From contig OW051471.1 in assembly GCA_932521025.1 (NCBI GenBank), forward strand, positions 8,060,001-8,124,000: a DNA stretch of 64,000 nucleotides, written 5' to 3'. The stretch is from Oscheius onirici. Its lineage: Eukaryota > Nematoda > Chromadorea > Rhabditida > Rhabditidae. The number at the start of each line of letters is the position of its first letter. Within the stretch, counting starts at the first letter, position 1. The position numbers were made by a program, and so were the translations under genes. Below, one piece after another: positions 35,042 through 51,569 of the stretch. The notes below the pieces were generated by a model, which made no database searches, was not told where the DNA came from, and saw only the letters and a program-made list of their open reading frames with translations.

Positions 35042-36540
35042 CGCTTGTGCTCTCGTCTTCTTCTAAATCAGGTCAGGTGTTTCTACTTTCCCACAAAATA
35101 TAGGTTTCTATTGTCTCTAAATTACTTTTCCTTTTACACCTCGACTAGGATCTGGGCTTGTCCCGAGCAACCCGGATCCGAAAGCTTTCGTCTTCCGCTC
35201 GAGGGCCCATTCGGGTTTCGGTAAGGATCTCTTCGGAGTGACTAGCAAATTGGGCATTGGAGGACTGAGGCGGTGTCAAGGTGTTTAGGGACTTGTGACT
35301 GAGTTCTTCTAAAACGAATAGTGAAATTTCTCTAAAAAATCTGATAATTTCCCTCTTCCTGGTCTTTTTCAGGTAACACTACTGGAAGATGACGTCTTAT
35401 GGTAATTGGTGTGTTTTCTGGTTCAATTAGTCTGTTACCGTCTATGCTCTGGTTGAAACGGATTCTCAGGTTAGTCAGTTTTTCTTCGTTACGTTTTCTC
35501 ACTGTTTCAAGCCAATCTCTAGACTACTTTCTGTTTTCAAACAAGTGCACGTTTAATGAACATGTGGAGAATTTGCCCTAGAATACTAGTGAAATTTCTA
35601 TAACAAGCATATTTTCAGTTACCACTGCTGTTTTCGACCGCCAACGTGCACAAGTGGACTATTGGGAATGCGTCAATAAGAAGTTACTGATCATGTGAAA
35701 AAAGCCAGTTGAGATTGAAGAAATAAATTAAGGAGAGGGGTAATGCCCAATTTTTGTCTGCTTTTGACTTGTCCTGACAGGTTGGGACAGATCTAAACGG
35801 ATCGAATTTCTGGAAATATTGGACATGACCCGTCTTCCACGTTATATGTACCCATCAACATTTTTAGTTGTGTAGCTGCTTGTTCCGTCTGTTCTGACTC
35901 CGACTTTCGGTTTTCGCACAATCTTTCAACACTCTCTCAGTATTCCAATTCTCAGGCCAGAGGTTCTCTCGCTTCCGTTGCTCATCAGTGGCATTCACGA
36001 CATACTCGTTGGTGTATCCAATGAATTGATGGTACCTAAAAAAAAGATTGCACATTGAAATAACTGGATTTTGGACAGTGAGACCGAAGAAGCAGTGACA
36101 ACACTACTGTTTTAGCGTTTTTAGAAACTAACTCTTGACTTCACGTGCAGATATAGGGACCAGTGCGAAACAAGAAGAGAAACTTTGAAAAACCGACAAA
36201 CCTGGGGATAAATTCTTGACCAGAGTGTAGATGAGAAATGGACCGCACCAGCAACCCGACGAATTTCCGTTCAGACGTCCACTTCCAGTAGCAGCTACCT
36301 GAAAACGGTGGAAAGAAAACGTACCGTTTACTCTTTTTTCTTTTTTTCCAAAGACGCTCAGTCATCAGTCCCTAAACACCTTGACACCACCTCAGTTCTC
36401 CAGTGCCCGATTTGCTAGTCACTCCGAAAAGATCCTTACCGAAACCCGAATGGGCCCTCGAGCGGAAGACGGAAGCTTTCGGATCCGGGTTGCTCGGGAC
36501 AAGCTGACCTCATTTAGAAGAAGACGACAGCACAAGCGAG
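35042..36540. repeat. Inverted repeat with about 182-nt arms flanking 1.05 kb
   Basis: The left arm (35042-35303) and right arm (36357-36540, inverted) match closely, including shared GAGCAACCCGGATCCGAAAG and GGTGTCAAGGTGTTTAGGGA. The left arm carries an extra 80-nt block at 35077-35156 that begins GTGTTT. The spacer holds a small minus-strand gene whose start codon lies in the right arm. Confidence 0.8.
35864..36365 (-). CDS. Small basic protein, 111 aa, not recognised
   Basis: Exons 36365-36202 and 36035-35864 splice in phase. It begins MTERLWKKRKKSKRYVFFPP, continues with one hydrophobic patch (FVGLLVRSI) and ends with a charged tail (WNTERVLKDCAKTESRSQNR). I do not recognise the family. 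The first codon lies inside the right arm of the inverted repeat; at the matching site of the left arm the codon is GTG. The clean phase and conserved-looking tail suggest a real gene, perhaps carried by the repeat. Confidence 0.45.
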
Positions 36541-36815
36541 TAGCAGACGCTCGAGTGAGCTACCAGAGAGGCTAGTTTGTATTTAGTTTCGACGAGTCAA
36601 AAACGAGATAAACGTTGACAAGTCTTGACAAGTAAAAGATGGGTTTTTGGCCGAGATTGCATCTGTAATGAGAGTGGGCGAGTTGAATAGGTATCCATAA
36701 CTGGGACAGAATTTGTTACGTAGAGTTGAGCGCCTGGGCGGCGATAGCTGTCGTAGACAGATGGTCATATTGTAATCTACCCAACTTTGTAGCGTTTCAA
36801 TAAATCGAAAGTTTA

Positions 36816-38300
36816 TTAATTGTCTCTCAAATGAAGTGTTTTCTTGTCCAATTTGTTCCTTCTTCTTTGCCTTTTTTCGTCTCGAGCTTTCCGTTTCTCA
36901 TCTTCTCTCTGCTCCTTGGCTTCCAAAGCTACTTCCAATAGAGTTTTGGCCCGATTAAACGTTTCTCTCGAAGGAATCCTCGCTCTAAACATACATTGTA
37001 AATACATAACAACGGTCAAACTTCTTCCAGTCCCAAGCTTCTGGATGTTCTTCTCTGAAAACAACGAAAACTGTTCTCATTGCGTCAGTTTTGGCCAGAT
37101 CGTATGGTGTTTCATCGCTGAATGAATAGAAGCTGGCTGGAGTATGAACACTGGCTCCGAGTTCAAGCAGAGCCTGAAATCTTCTTTCTTTCTACTATAA
37201 AGTATCCAACCTTGACAGCGCTTGGCTTATTCTTTTGAATTGCAATCGAGAGCAGAAGATTGGAATTGACATAGTTCAAAAACTGAGAATGAGACTGGCT
37301 TTCACTCAAAGCATCATACAGACCAGCTCCGTCGTTGGCCATGATCAATTCGTGTATCTCGTCTAGATCAAAGAGTATAGCTTCTTTCGGTTGTTTCCGA
37401 TTTCTGGAGCTCGAAGAAGGCAGCTTATCAATATATCTTGTGCAGTCTATAAATGTTACCTGTTCTCTGGGAGCCATCTTCTTCTTCTCCTTTAAAAGCT
37501 CCTTCTCCGTAGAATAAGCAAGAACTGAAAAGATTCTTTTATTCACGCGTTTCACCTCTTCCACTGTCGGATAGTCGGTAACAAAAGGAATATGTCTGAA
37601 CTAGGATTGATTTGGGATAAATTGTCCCTTACGCATGACGGACACCTTCAACAACACTGCCGCTACGATTATAGTTGTATTCTCCAAGACCGAACAAATC
37701 AAAATCTTCTTGTCGACAGCGAATGTATTTGAAGTAATTGGCAGCATTCCATTTATCAACCGCCGCTTTGCATTGTGATTTGAATTCGTTTTCTTCCCTT
37801 TGCCTGTTAGAAGATTCGTACATCTCTATGCTGTCTACCAGGTTGCTACTGAACAAGGAACTTTTGATAGACTTGAATCCAGTACTCACTTCTTGAAGAG
37901 TCCAGCTGCAAAGGCTCCTTTGTCCATGAGAATGATGACAAAATGGGTTGCAAGATGACAAGTTCCAAACATTTTGTGGACATTTGTTTGGTTCTTATAA
38001 TGACGACCGAAATGATCGGGGAAGGCACAAGTGTAGCAAGAGAAAAAAAATCCGGTGTATTTGTACTGAAGATATATTCGATTTGGATGAGTTGAGAATA
38101 GATAGGGCTGTTCCGGGTGATCAGTAACTGTAGGCCCTGAGAGTATGTTTCTTTTCAAGTCTCGAAAACAAACCGTCGCTCCAAACTTCGAGTTCTTTGT
38201 CTTCATCTTTGAATTTTGTGTAGATCTGAACAAAATCCAATTCCACCTCGGACATCCGACGAACTTTGTCTTTATTCACGTCAATAAAGCGCCCACCCAT
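36816..38300 (-). CDS. ANKZF1/Vms1-like protein B, 431 aa, lacks the release-loop segment
   Basis: Paralog of the ANKZF1-like gene at 32.7-34.5 kb. Exons: 38300-38174, 38136-37890, 37848-37633, 37595-37211, 37173-37022 and 36984-36816. It matches A at HFVIILMDKGAFAAGLFK, YIRCRQEDFDLFG, HIPFVTDYPTVEEVKRVNKR, the ankyrin part (ALLELGASVHT, DETPYDLAKTDAMRTVFVVF) and REEHPEAWDWKKARIP. Its C terminus is a long Lys/Arg/Glu helix. As in A, no HKTFHRY...Gln segment sits between GLFK and SNLVDSIE. Intron positions mostly agree with A, so the pair arose by duplication. A 36-nt in-frame GT...AG stretch in exon 4 might be an extra intron. An acceptor TTTTTCAG lies about 30 nt before the ATG. Confidence 0.8.
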
Positions 38301-38914
38301 TTTGTTTGTAGATGTTTGATAAAGCGCTGAAAAAGAGTTGATAGGAAATCAAGAGAATAACAAAATCAGAGAGCTGACATGAACGGTTTTATGGGGAAGA
38401 AAAATCCGGTGTGGAAAGATTTCGCAACAGTTGTGATCCCTTACTAGTGAGTCAACAAGAGCGTTCAAAGAGAACGCCCTTTGAAGCTGCCCGAAACAAA
38501 TTTTTATCGGAGACATGGTTGCTAAGGAAAGACTGCAGCTGTTTTTAGTTTGCTCACACGGACAATGTCAGGCGGAAAATCCACAATTGGTTGCAGATAG
38601 TTGTTTGGAATACAAGAAAAAGAGCCTGTCTCGTCACAGAATAGGGACATATTGCGTTACTGATTTTCTACATGGAGAGCGACAGAACTTTACTCACAAA
38701 GGGTAGTATCACAGATGATTCGTGCGTATTTTTGAAGACTCCACACCACTGTCCACAGTTATTAAACGTGAGATCAGGTGATCCACATTTTCGACCGTTG
38801 GGCCGACCTGAGAGTGCGAATGTGCAGCTGAAAAGTTTTATGGTTAAAACGTCCGCCAAGCGTACAAAACATTCAGCACCTGCTCTAAATTTGTCACTCT
38901 CTGCTCCTGACTGC
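38301..38914. other. Intergenic between ANKZF1-like B and receptor 3
   Basis: Divergent spacer. Nothing recognised apart from the trans-splice-like acceptor just upstream of the ANKZF1-like B start. Confidence 0.45.
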
Positions 38915-40132
38915 ATGAATATCACAGTTTTCTACATCAAAAACATTGCAACTTTAATCTCAGTTCTGGCCCAAAGTCTTCTTTTCTACGCAATTCTGAA
39001 CCATACTCCTCAAAAGATGCACGACATCAAGGTGTTCCTTTTGAAGATGGCTGTGAGTCTGTAATTTTTCAACCAAATGTTCAGATTTTTGAAATACTCG
39101 CTACTCTATCTTATGACATTGGCTACGCTCATGAAGACTACTTTCCCTTCCCCTTATTTCGTTTGACTGGCTTTTACAGATTTTTTGGTCTGGACTGGGG
39201 TCCCACAACAGGAGTGGGTCCCCCTCTTTCCAATAAAAAGTTCAGGTTACATTCTGTGTCTATTTCTATTCGTCCGTTGGAGGGACGTTGATAGAAATCT
39301 GCATCTATCGTTATGTTCTCGCACATAAAGATTGGCTAACGTTGAAGACAGCTTGGTAAGAAATCAGCAAAAGTATTGCGACATAATGACAGGATTCTCG
39401 CTCTGGATCTCTGCTACTTTACGTTTTGTTGTCCAATAGTTGTATTTGTATCCAAAATATTCATTTTCGCCAAACAAGGCGTAAGTTCAATCCGCAATAT
39501 CGTAAGAATCTTCATAGGAGGTTCAAACAATTGCAGTGAGCTACAATTCGACCGGAATCCTTCCAACTTTCGATTATTCCAATGACGTTCTGAACCTGCT
39601 ATTTTTCTGTAAAACGAGTATTTTGACATCAGGTTTCAAATCATTTTCTCTTTATATCTTTCTGTATGTATTTTGGTAGTCTTGGTCACTCTGGTAGTGA
39701 TGTCGCTGTATCTGCTCTCCTATTTGACCCATCGCAAAGTGAGCGAGGACATGAAAAAGTCGACCATCAGTTCAACTAACTTTAAACTTCAGAAAAAGGT
39801 CACAATCACTCTGACAGTACAGGTACAGATGTTCTCAAAATAAAAAGTTATTCCAGAGCACAGTTCCACTAATATTCATTCTCGTCTCAATGACACCTTT
39901 TGTTGCTATTCTGTTCGCAGCCAATGATTGTACGGGTATAACTTCTTTCCAGTGGAACATCTTCAGTATAGCCATCTTGTGCTATGCAATAGCCACATCC
40001 GTCGTTTCTTTTACTTTGACAAAACCATATAACGAGTTTCTGCGGTTTCTCCAGGTTTCTAGCAGGCAGTTCGACTCAGGGATAATCTTCGCTCTTTGCC
40101 AAATATACTTTTTATATGTTCAAATTATATAG
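38915..40132 (+). CDS. Serpentine chemoreceptor (7TM GPCR), middle exon junctions uncertain
   Basis: Begins MNITVFYIKNIATLISVLAQ. Exons 38915-39052, 39085-39213, 39246-39355 and 39393-39480 keep phase and carry TM1-TM4. A TM5 exon (VVLVTLVVMSLYLLSYLTHR) lies near 39680-39822 and the last exons (from about 39857) give TM6 and TM7, ending LTKPYNEFLRF, a degenerate form of the family KPYR ending. Between 39480 and 39680 the reading frame does not connect: the fourth exon ends in phase 0, but the following YNSTGILPTFDY exon needs phase 1. An alternative weak donor at TTT TGT T/GTCC would restore phase at the cost of part of TM4. Either an unusual splice or a disabled gene. Confidence 0.6.
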
Positions 40133-40750
40133 TGTACAAAATTGAATAAAACAAAGAAATTACCCTGCATTCCAATCTGTGTTCTTCTAATACAACTAAC
40201 TCTTCACAAGAAAATTCTGAAAGTCAACAGCTCGTTGAGAAAAATTGTCAATACCAAAACCCCCGACTCTTGAACCTTTGTTCATGAAGTTTTACTAACA
40301 ACTGTAAGAGTTATCGCATTTGACCACAGGTGCGCTCATGCGGTAGAGCAGAGTTACTATTGCCTGTTCAAAAATGGAGATGTTGCGGGCCTATTCTCTA
40401 ATCGAACGTCTTCAATCTACACAGATGATAATCATAATGTTGTCTTAGACAAGACGCTTAAAAAAGGGAAAAAATGTGTGAGTTTGCCCTTACTTCGTTG
40501 GTGTTTCCAGAATCAAAAAAATGTTTTTGCTTTTTTGAATACCCGCGATATTTTACTGTCGGAAGATCTCGTGACGAATTACACCGACAAAAAGGATTTT
40601 GAGAATTGAGATTTGAGGACGGCTGTTCTTCATTGTCGTTTTCTCACAAAGTTTTCCATTTGGCCCACTTTTTGCTGAATTTTTTTTACTACAAAGTGTT
40701 GTCTAGCCATTCTATTTGCTTGTTTCAGAGCGTCTGTCGGTTCTCCAAAA
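40133..40750. other. Intergenic upstream of anillin
   Basis: Contains a TGTTTCAG acceptor at 40721-40728, 22 nt before the anillin ATG, a likely trans-splice site. Otherwise nothing recognised. Confidence 0.5.
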
Positions 40751-43700
40751 ATGAGCGAAGACGACGACAATGTTACAAAGGTAACATTTTTATTCTTTCC
40801 GACAAAATGACTAGTTTTTAGGCTATCATGGAGAGGGCCAGACAGCGCAAGGAAGAGCTGGAAGCCGAAGACGAGAAGGAATCCCCAGGTTTGTTCTTCA
40901 TAACAATTTTGAATCAACAACTTTTCAGCTCAAAATGTCGCAAAGAAGGTCACTTGGTCAGCAGAATGTCATTCGACGCCAGAGACTCCAGAACAGGACA
41001 TAGATTCTCCTCCCAAGGTTCGGTAACTCGTTTTTGATTCGAAGAACACTGATTCAGTCGGAAGGCACGCTCGTTCGTAGAACAATTTTTGCCGAAATGA
41101 CCGCGGAATATGAAGAATTCGTAGACTATTCGCCTATTCGTACAGTGGCCCTCGAGAATGCCGCAACCAAGAAAATTCTGCCAGTGTTGGAGGAGAGGAT
41201 CAGAGAAACGCCAGTCAAAAATCCGCCGATGCCAAAACAGCCTGGAGCCACCACGACTTCTTCTAAGCCAACAACACCACACAAAGCTCTCTGGAAGGCG
41301 TCTACGAATGTTCCAGTGGTCGTAGGAGCTGTGCCCGGCCAGCCAACTCGTCCTGACGTCTGTCCTACTAACATCAAAAGCCTGAAAGAACGATGGGAGG
41401 TACTGCTTCTTCTTTATCAATATTTGGGCCTATTCAGGTTTCCTCGATGACTGGAACCCCACTCCATCCAGATGACACAAAAGAAGCTCTCATTCAAGCA
41501 GCCATGAAGAGAAGAGAGTCGTTGAATCCGAGAAAAGTAAAATCAGGAGAGCAGTCTCGCCAGACCGAGTCTTCGGGCATGAAGGCCGAGGTAAGGTCGT
41601 TCATCATGGCTCATGCAGTGGGAAGGGGTCAACAGACTATCCATGCGGTTTGCGTCTTTCGTTTGAATGTCCTTTCGAAAGACTAATCCGCCTTGCTCAA
41701 ATGAAGTCGCATACCTTGAGCATGATTACTAATCTTACACATTCGTTGCGTTGTAGTAGCGGACGGTTGTGGCCGAGACTATGTAGGACAAATCGGGACG
41801 AAAAAAATGTTGATCCAATGACGTTCCAGCGCTCGATAAATTCTTCTCCAGTCGCCAAGAGCCCTCGTTGTGAACTCGCTGCTCCTGCCGACCAGCGTTC
41901 TCCGTCTATTTGTTCTCCTGCGTTGGATTCGTCACCAGATTCCAAAAACGATGGACCGCTCGATAATTTGGATGAAGACAACTGCAGTGAGTCGAACTAT
42001 TCCAAGGCGATCGACGAAGCTTTTGACTTCATGACAGGCACTCCGGGTCAAACCCCTTCGCGAGGAGTATGTTGTTTACTTGATTGAAAAATTTTTTTGC
42101 TCTAGGCTTCCCCTAAAGACTACCATTCTCCTATATCCGATCAGACGACTAGTCCTATTTCGCATGTTGAGAGATCCGCTTCTGGAAAAGGTAATGTCTG
42201 TCACCTACTTCTTTCTAACGTGTTTGGTTCAGGGCTTCAATACACACTTTCTTTCTATCGGCAAAGAACTCGCCAAGAGAAATCGTCGGTCTCTTCTGCC
42301 GAAAAAATTGATCTGTCGATGGGCTGCGTCCTTTCTCCTCCACAAACTTCTTCCGAAGACTTGTCTAATAAGCCGGAGATGGGCATCAGTGATCGTAAAG
42401 CGAGTTTTTGTTCACTATGTTAGAAGTACAATCCACACTTGATCTACCCGATAGCCCTCAACTGAGACATTGGGTATTGTTAGCGATACGTGGTAAAGCA
42501 TAACCTAGTTAAAGGTTTGCTGTTGTTGGCACACCATCAACAGCATTTGAATAACGAGAACATTTTCAGAAACGTCTCGAGAACGTTATTTATGCTCAGA
42601 AGACGAAGAGTAAGCAGGCTTTGAAGGCATTGCAGTTGTGCAGAAACAAGGCCCAGTTCCGTGGAAGTCACGAGGAAGCTACAGCTCAATGGGCTATTCT
42701 TATCGAGTCGGAGCTGTGTCGCGCAGCCGAAGAGGAACTTGAACTACTCAACAGCCAAGAACTGTCTTTGTACGTTTCCACATTTTACCATTTCATAGCA
42801 TCTTCAGAAAAAATGGGCCTTTTGGCAGTTTAACGCTTTCCAATATAATCGTAGAGCTCAATCGCGACTTCGTTGACAGCCATTCCCATTATCGCTCGGA
42901 GGAAGTATTTTACTTCTGCATCATTCTTCGTAGCGGAGAGCAAGTCCTTCACAGCGCTATCATTTCGAGCGAAGACGCTGTCAAAAGAGGATTCATCGAA
43001 CTGGCTTCTGCTATGCAGCTCAAAAACCTTCCTAGAGATTTCACGGCTTTCCTTGATGTTTACTCATTTGTGCGTTTCAGATCATTTCTCTTTTTGAATT
43101 TGTATTTAGCGTACTATTCGTGGTCATTATACACATGAGGAAAAATTTGGACTGAAAGGATCGTCGACAACGAAGCACAAAGGCACATACTGTCACGTCT
43201 CCAGTCATTCCGGACGAGGTGATTGCTCATTCCTGCGAGTTGGACAACTTCCCTTGGACATCAGTATCCCGAATGGAAAGAAGAGACTGCCTCTGTCAAA
43301 TGTCTCGTATCCACTGGAAGGCCATGCTTCGATCAAAATCAAGAAATTGGCGACTCGTCTAACCACAGGAAATCATTCCGGATTCCTGTCGCTCTTCCAT
43401 CGAGCTAAAAAAGGTCTTGGTTCCTGGACTAGGTGTGTTTCTTACTTCTGATCAAGTATCTTTCTTCTGCGTTAGATATTGGTGTGTGCTCGAAGCCGGT
43501 GGAATGAAGTTTTGGCGTCAACCTGAAGACGTAGTCCAGAATAAGAAATGTATTGTTGTGCTCGATCTGACGACTTGTGCTGGAGACAATGAAGGCGCCT
43601 CGGAAAGCAGCGAACCTGGCCAGTATTTGCATCCTTTCCACATCGATGTATGGACGCTGAAGCACGAGGGCTCTCTCAATCAAACTGAACCTCAAGAGAT

Positions 43701-43843
43701 GGAAAAGTTCAGGTAATTCGTGTTTTCTTTCAACAAAGACCAAATGATTTAGAATACTGCTCTCAGCCGACACGAAAGAAGACATGAACGCCTGGCTGGA
43801 TGCCATCAACAGCGCCGTCGACCTCCTCCGCTCCTGGTCATAA
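40751..43843 (+). CDS. ANLN: Anillin family cytokinesis scaffold
   Basis: Cortical scaffold linking RhoA, septins and actomyosin in cytokinesis. Exons placed: 40751-40780, 40822-40888, 40929-41017, 41058-41399, 41438-41590, 41830-42066, 42106-42190, one from about 42233, 42570-42769, 42829-43069, 43110-43432, 43476-43712 and 43753-43843. The N terminus is acidic/low complexity with an anillin-type MERARQRKEELE. The anillin homology domain runs from RLENVIYAQKTKSKQAL through ELNRDFVDSHSHY. The PH domain starts at GFLSLFHRAKKGLGSWTR, followed by YWCVLEAGGMKFWRQPED, and ends DMNAWLDAINSAVDLL. The junction between the 42233 exon and 42570 does not match in phase at any strong donor and is unresolved. 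BLM follows 196 bp downstream on the same strand. Confidence 0.88.
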
Positions 43844-44039
43844 ATATTTCACCAAATAATCAAGAACCATCTCTATAAGCACCCATAACCCTCATTGATG
43901 TCGTTTTGAGCCAAGTTCACAGTCTTGTCATATTTCTTTGCATTGAATAGTTTCAGTATTAGTCATGTTCTTTATACAATTTTTGTTGGAATCTTCTTAC
44001 CTTTTTTTTCTTCTGGTAACTCTGACAAAATTTGAAGGA

Positions 44040-48586
<4,547 letters not shown>

Positions 48587-49355
48587 GCTCAAAAGAAATG
48601 TCTGTAAATTTATGTGAATCGTCTTTGAATGAAATTGTTGTTTTGTAAGAGTTTCGAAGTATCTATGTCCAGTCGTGCAATCAGTTCTAAGGATTTGGGA
48701 ACGGTGCTTCCGAATCACGCAAGGTCAGAATGAAAACCCATTTTAAAATGCTCTCGCGGTTCTGTGTGTCGGAAGCAGGGTGGGGAGGACGTCCGTGTTC
48801 GTTTTGGCCGAACACGAAAGTGTAAAAGTTTGCTAGTTACAAAACGAACAGGCACAAAATCGCCTTTTTCGCTGCTAATTCAAAACATTTTCGTAGCACC
48901 GGCATTTCCCGACCTCTTTCAGTTGTTTCATCACATCAGGATTTAAGGTTTTTGATTGAAAGTGCAAATCACCCGATTTGCCATAAAATGTTTTTGAATG
49001 AAAGAGGAATATCGTTCAAAGTGTCTCTAGGCAGGTCATCTAAAGATAATCGATATCGCCAGTTGCTCATTTGTGGGTCCCATTATTGATAACTAACAAT
49101 AAGCGACGTTTTTCCTTTTTTCTCAAGTTCAAATCCTGATCCCACGCGAACTACAAGACAATGAGCGGCAAAGTTAGTGCATCCTAACAGTCCGACTGGC
49201 GTAGAAATCGAAAATGTCAGACTGTTGAAAACATAGATTTGCGGACGAAGGCTTTAAGCGGTGCAAAATAAACTACAAGAAAGTAGCTCTAACGAGAGCT
49301 GTTGGGTTATTATTGAGTTGGTGGTAGGCTAGAAGAGACGCGACCGTTGGACTTC
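48587..49355. other. Intergenic between convergent BLM and histone H3 genes
   Basis: Includes the 3' UTRs of both neighbours. I did not see a canonical histone 3' stem-loop just after the H3 stop, consistent with a polyadenylated variant gene, but this was judged by eye. Confidence 0.4.
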
Positions 49356-49962
<607 letters not shown>

Positions 49963-50520
49963 TTTTATCTGAAAATAAGGATTGAAAACTTGAAGAAATA
50001 CAAAGGTTTGGAAATACATTTGAGAGATAGAAGTGGGCAAATAAGAAAAGACGTGGCACAAGAATCACTTGCAAAAATAAAGCTACAATCAAGGATTAAT
50101 AAAGCTGAACGAGAGCACGTTTTGTTGCAAAAAATGAATACAAGAAAAACGAACAACGTCAGGAGCGAAAACCTTGACAAGTAAATTTAGGACATTCTCG
50201 ACCGCCAGCAACACTGCACCGATTACTGTAATTCGTGTATTCCGCGGCGCACCAACTTAGCCGCGCATTCAAGCACACTTTTTCCAAAATCTTCGAATGT
50301 CTTCCCTCAACATACATTACCTCGTCGTTTGTCTGTTCCTCTTACTTTTAGATCAAGCGAGCATCTCAAACAGAGGCTAAGGCTTGTTCCAAGGTGGGAC
50401 TGCAGACTACTATTAGCGGAAGATGCCGCCCGACATCTATGTACTTCTGTTGTTGCCAATGCACTTACCTATTATTTTTTGTCTTCTTTCTCTTTCTTTT
50501 TATTACTCCTTGTGTTCAGG
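49963..50520. other. Divergent spacer between H3 and the coiled-coil gene
   Basis: The H3 side begins with an acceptor (49969-49977, minus strand). Nothing else recognised; both promoters must lie in this 558 bp unless the genes are trans-spliced from farther upstream. Confidence 0.45.
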
Positions 50521-51569
50521 ATGACCGATATTTCGAAGGATGCACAGCGCTTCGTCGCTGCATTCAACGTCGCCATTTCCGAATTGGAAAAAGGTATACT
50601 CCAGCCTTTTCTCCTTAATCACCCCAATTCAGAAACAAAAGAAGCCGAGGAGTCGAGCAAAAAGGGAGAGTTAGAAATCGAAACAGTGCGTAGTTCTATC
50701 ACCAAAAGTAAGTCTATTCTTTTCGATTTGCAAAGTTTTTTCTTAGCCAAGATTGACGTCGAGAATCGGAAGCAGATCAGAGGAGAGATCGAAAGTGAGC
50801 AGAAGGTGGTAGACAATCTCGTTCGTGACCACAAGACTATGGAGCAAAAGTCAGTTTTTTGTCCAATTTTGCTCTACGACGATGTTTCAGATACAACGAA
50901 ATTTTCGCCAAAGAGACTGCCAAAGTGGACGAAATTAAGAGAAAGCACAGCCGTCTGGTCAACGAGAAGACACGCGATGGATTCGAGACTTTCACAAAGC
51001 TCCAGGATATTCTGAACAAGCGACTGGAAGACGCTATGAGCCGATCGAAAGTTGTCCAAAATGCCAGGGACCTTCAAGGCACTAAGGAGCTGGAAGAGAC
51101 AGGTTTTTTTTGTTCAGAGGACGTAATTTATCGGTTATTTTGTAGTAGCTGCCTTGAAACAGGAGGTCCGCGAGGAGACGAAGAAATTCGACGAGTTGAC
51201 GACGACCAGCGTCAATTCGGCATTCACTACCACTGCAGAAGAACGAGCAGCTGCAGCGTGTGTTCTTTGTTTCAACTTTTCTAAATCATTGGTTCAGAAG
51301 CTACGTCAAAAATGCGACCAATGCTCTCCAGAAGAAGTACATCAGCACCCGTCTCGAACTGTACAACCTCAAGCACAAACACAGCAAGTGAAGACATTTT
51401 TTCCTGTTAATAATATTATTTTTGTTCTAAACCTTTCTTCAGAAAAGAAGATCTTCCGAGAGTTTTATTTAGACGAATCAAGGAAAACTACTTCTTCTTG
51501 CTCTTGGCGCTCTTCTTACTCTTGACCTCCTTCTTCTTCTCGTTGTCCTTGGTCGTCGGGAAGATATAG
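50521..51569 (+). CDS. Coiled-coil protein, about 230 aa, possible tail anchor
   Basis: Exons 50521-50593, 50633-50707, 50747-50849, 50891-51102, 51146-51257, 51298-51387 and 51443-51569 splice in phase. It starts MTDISKDAQRFVAAFNVAIS and is almost entirely helical and highly charged (ENRKQIRGEIESEQKVVDNL, FAKETAKVDEIKRKHSRLVN), i.e. long coiled coils without Pro. The last exon as read ends in a Leu/Phe-rich stretch (YFFLLLALFLLLTSFFF) that could be a tail anchor but lies antisense to the Lys-rich tail of the neighbouring kinase. I do not recognise the family. The final exon is the least certain part. Confidence 0.6.

Noticed and set aside
40318-40375. tRNA-like stretch with GCGGTAGAGCA
   Set aside because: The A-box resemblance is partial and no proper B-box or stems follow.
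43965-44039. Signal peptide on BLM
   Set aside because: The hydrophobic leader precedes a typical acidic nuclear-helicase N terminus; a downstream ATG is more plausible.
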